DNA from: an uncultured Neomegalonema sp.
GTDB lineage: Bacteria; Pseudomonadota; Alphaproteobacteria; Rhodobacterales; Rhodobacteraceae
Assembly (NCBI GenBank): GCA_937927905.1
Contig: CALFWP010000010.1
Span: forward strand, 1 to 5,683
Reading direction: 5' to 3'
Length of the DNA: 5,683 nucleotides
Positions 4,794 to 5,683 of this stretch are shown here, piece after piece. The notes under the pieces were generated by a model, which worked only from the letters and a program-made list of their open reading frames with translations, searched no databases and had not been told where the DNA came from. Made by a program: the position numbers and the translations under genes. Position 1 is the first letter of the stretch. Each line of letters begins with the position of its first letter.

Positions 4794-5683
4794 ATGACCA
4801 CATTTAAGCCCCTCCGTTCGTCCACCACACTCGTCCGCATACTGTCTTTGCCGGTGATGGCTGCGGCACTTGCCGGATGTGACTTTGCCAGCAAACTGCC
4901 TGATGCCCCAGATAATCTGGGCGCTTACGGCTCGCTGCAAAAACCGCCCAGTGTTACCGGGCGCGGAGAGGCTATAAAACTTCCGCCACCACCTGCCGAT
5001 GCGTTTGCAGCTCTGAAGGCACCGGTGGAGGATCGTACGGAAAGTACATCCCGGCCGGCGGGAGGGGGCAAACAGGCTCCTCTGAAACTGCCGCCGAAAA
5101 ATACCGGTAATACGGACGTAAGCTCGGCACCGGCTCCGGCCGGGCCTGCTCCGCTGGAGGTTGCACCTTTGCGGGCGCCGGTTCAGGAAAGCGAAGAAGT
5201 TGCGTTTGCTCCGCTGGAGTTCGAAGCCCTGGAAACACCGGCGCAACCGGCTGCGCCTGTCCTTTCACAAACTGCAGCACCGGTTACAGCGCCCCTTGAG
5301 GTTGCCGCACAAAGCTATACTCCGTCCGGTTCCGCGGCCCCCGCATATACGCCGACGGAGGTCCCGGCTTACGGATCATATGAGTCCGCAACGCTCGACA
5401 CTTATAGTGTCAGCGGAAACCAGGCACAGCCCGAAGTGATCTCCTATCAGGCGGAACAGCTTCCGGCGGATACATATTCCTATCAGCAAACGGAAAGCTA
5501 TTCGCCTGTCGGCAGTTTCGAGATTGTACCACCACCGGTATCCGCCGGTTCCGTAACGGTTCCGGTCAACGCATCACCGGTTGCTGTGCTGCATTCACGT
5601 TTGGCGAACGGTGCAGTCATCAATGTTCACCCCGTTATCGGTGCCCCGGGTGCGGCGTCTGCAACACTGGCACAGACAGTTGT
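4794..5683 (+). CDS. Proline-rich lipoprotein, 3' end outside window
   Basis: An open frame starts 14 bp after the M24 gene and remains open for 296 codons to the right edge, so the gene is incomplete here. The N-terminus is a lipoprotein signal: basic residues (K5, R8, R15), a hydrophobic stretch, and the lipobox LAGC with C29 as the lipidated cysteine. Asp at position +2 would favour inner-membrane retention under the E. coli Lol rule; whether this host follows the rule is not known. Residues about 40-265 are Pro/Ala/Glu/Thr-rich, probably disordered, with degenerate APLE repeats (119-122, 139-142, 166-169) and a Tyr-rich section (173-237). Toward the edge the sequence becomes more ordered (GAVINVHPVIGAPGAASATLAQTV, about 273-296), likely the start of a globular domain. 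The start has only a weak GGTGAT ribosome binding site, which fits coupling to the upstream gene. I do not recognise the family. Confidence 0.85.
   Translation, partial: MTTFKPLRSSTTLVRILSLPVMAAALAGCDFASKLPDAPDNLGAYGSLQKPPSVTGRGEAIKLPPPPADAFAALKAPVEDRTESTSRPAGGGKQAPLKLPPKNTGNTDVSSAPAPAGPAPLEVAPLRAPVQESEEVAFAPLEFEALETPAQPAAPVLSQTAAPVTAPLEVAAQSYTPSGSAAPAYTPTEVPAYGSYESATLDTYSVSGNQAQPEVISYQAEQLPADTYSYQQTESYSPVGSFEIVPPPVSAGSVTVPVNASPVAVLHSRLANGAVINVHPVIGAPGAASATLAQTV
5147..5305 (+). repeat. Degenerate APLE-type repeats in lipoprotein linker
   Basis: Three copies of a short motif occur in one frame: APLEV (119-123), APLEF (139-143) and APLEV (166-170), with the related APLR/APLK elsewhere. The first two share the DNA GCTCCGCTGGAG; the third uses different codons (GCGCCCCTTGAG). 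Spacing is irregular (20 and 27 residues), so this is a diverged protein-level repeat within a disordered linker, not a tandem DNA array. Confidence 0.55.

Noticed and set aside
5147..5305. APLE motifs as a tandem DNA repeat or CRISPR-like array
   Set aside because: Only three short, irregularly spaced copies with differing codons are present, so they are a protein-level repeat.
4611..5439. Open frames on both strands overlapping the lipoprotein (minus 4611-5280, plus 5161-5439)
   Set aside because: The Pro/Ala-rich GC-biased sequence leaves other frames open; only the frame from 4794 has a signal peptide, lipobox and gene-like spacing.

Overview
The window reads as chromosomal DNA of a Gram-negative bacterium, most likely an alphaproteobacterium. 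The evidence is an rRNA-operon leader with an alphaproteobacterial look, a MepM/OapA-type murein endopeptidase, a lipobox lipoprotein, and an M24/creatinase-fold protein of a type I know mainly from alphaproteobacteria. I see no phage, transposon, CRISPR or tRNA signature. Base composition is moderate in the left part and GC-rich at the start of the M24 gene.

Layout: (1) Positions 1-190, minus strand: a ribosomal RNA operon promoter and leader. An AT-rich UP-like tract, TTGACT, a 17-bp spacer and TAGAAA are followed by a GC-rich discriminator, a boxA-like antitermination element (AGCTCTTTGAAA) and a GATATGCGGGCGGC leader motif. The 16S gene itself should lie beyond the left edge. (2) 326-2110, plus: a membrane-anchored M23 zinc endopeptidase of the peptidoglycan layer, divergent from the rRNA promoter. 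(3) 2111-2172: a short convergent intergenic stretch with two small hairpins. (4) 3505 to 2173, minus: a two-gene operon with an 11-bp overlap, encoding a small two-helix membrane protein and a single-pass coiled-coil protein, both of unknown function. (5) 3506-3615: a divergent intergenic region with a small palindrome. (6) 3616-4779, plus: an M24/creatinase-fold hydrolase that appears to lack the metal ligands of true aminopeptidases. (7) 4794 to the right edge, plus: the first 296 codons of a proline-rich, repeat-containing lipoprotein that runs off the window.

The M23 enzyme and the lipoprotein both act at the cell envelope, and the two-gene minus operon is probably also envelope-associated. 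The M24 gene and the lipoprotein are 14 bp apart and probably cotranscribed, although no functional link is obvious. The most distinctive items are the rRNA leader at the left edge, the atypical active site of the M24 protein, the uncharacterised membrane/coiled-coil pair, and the APLE-repeat lipoprotein. I found no convincing undescribed defence or mobile system.
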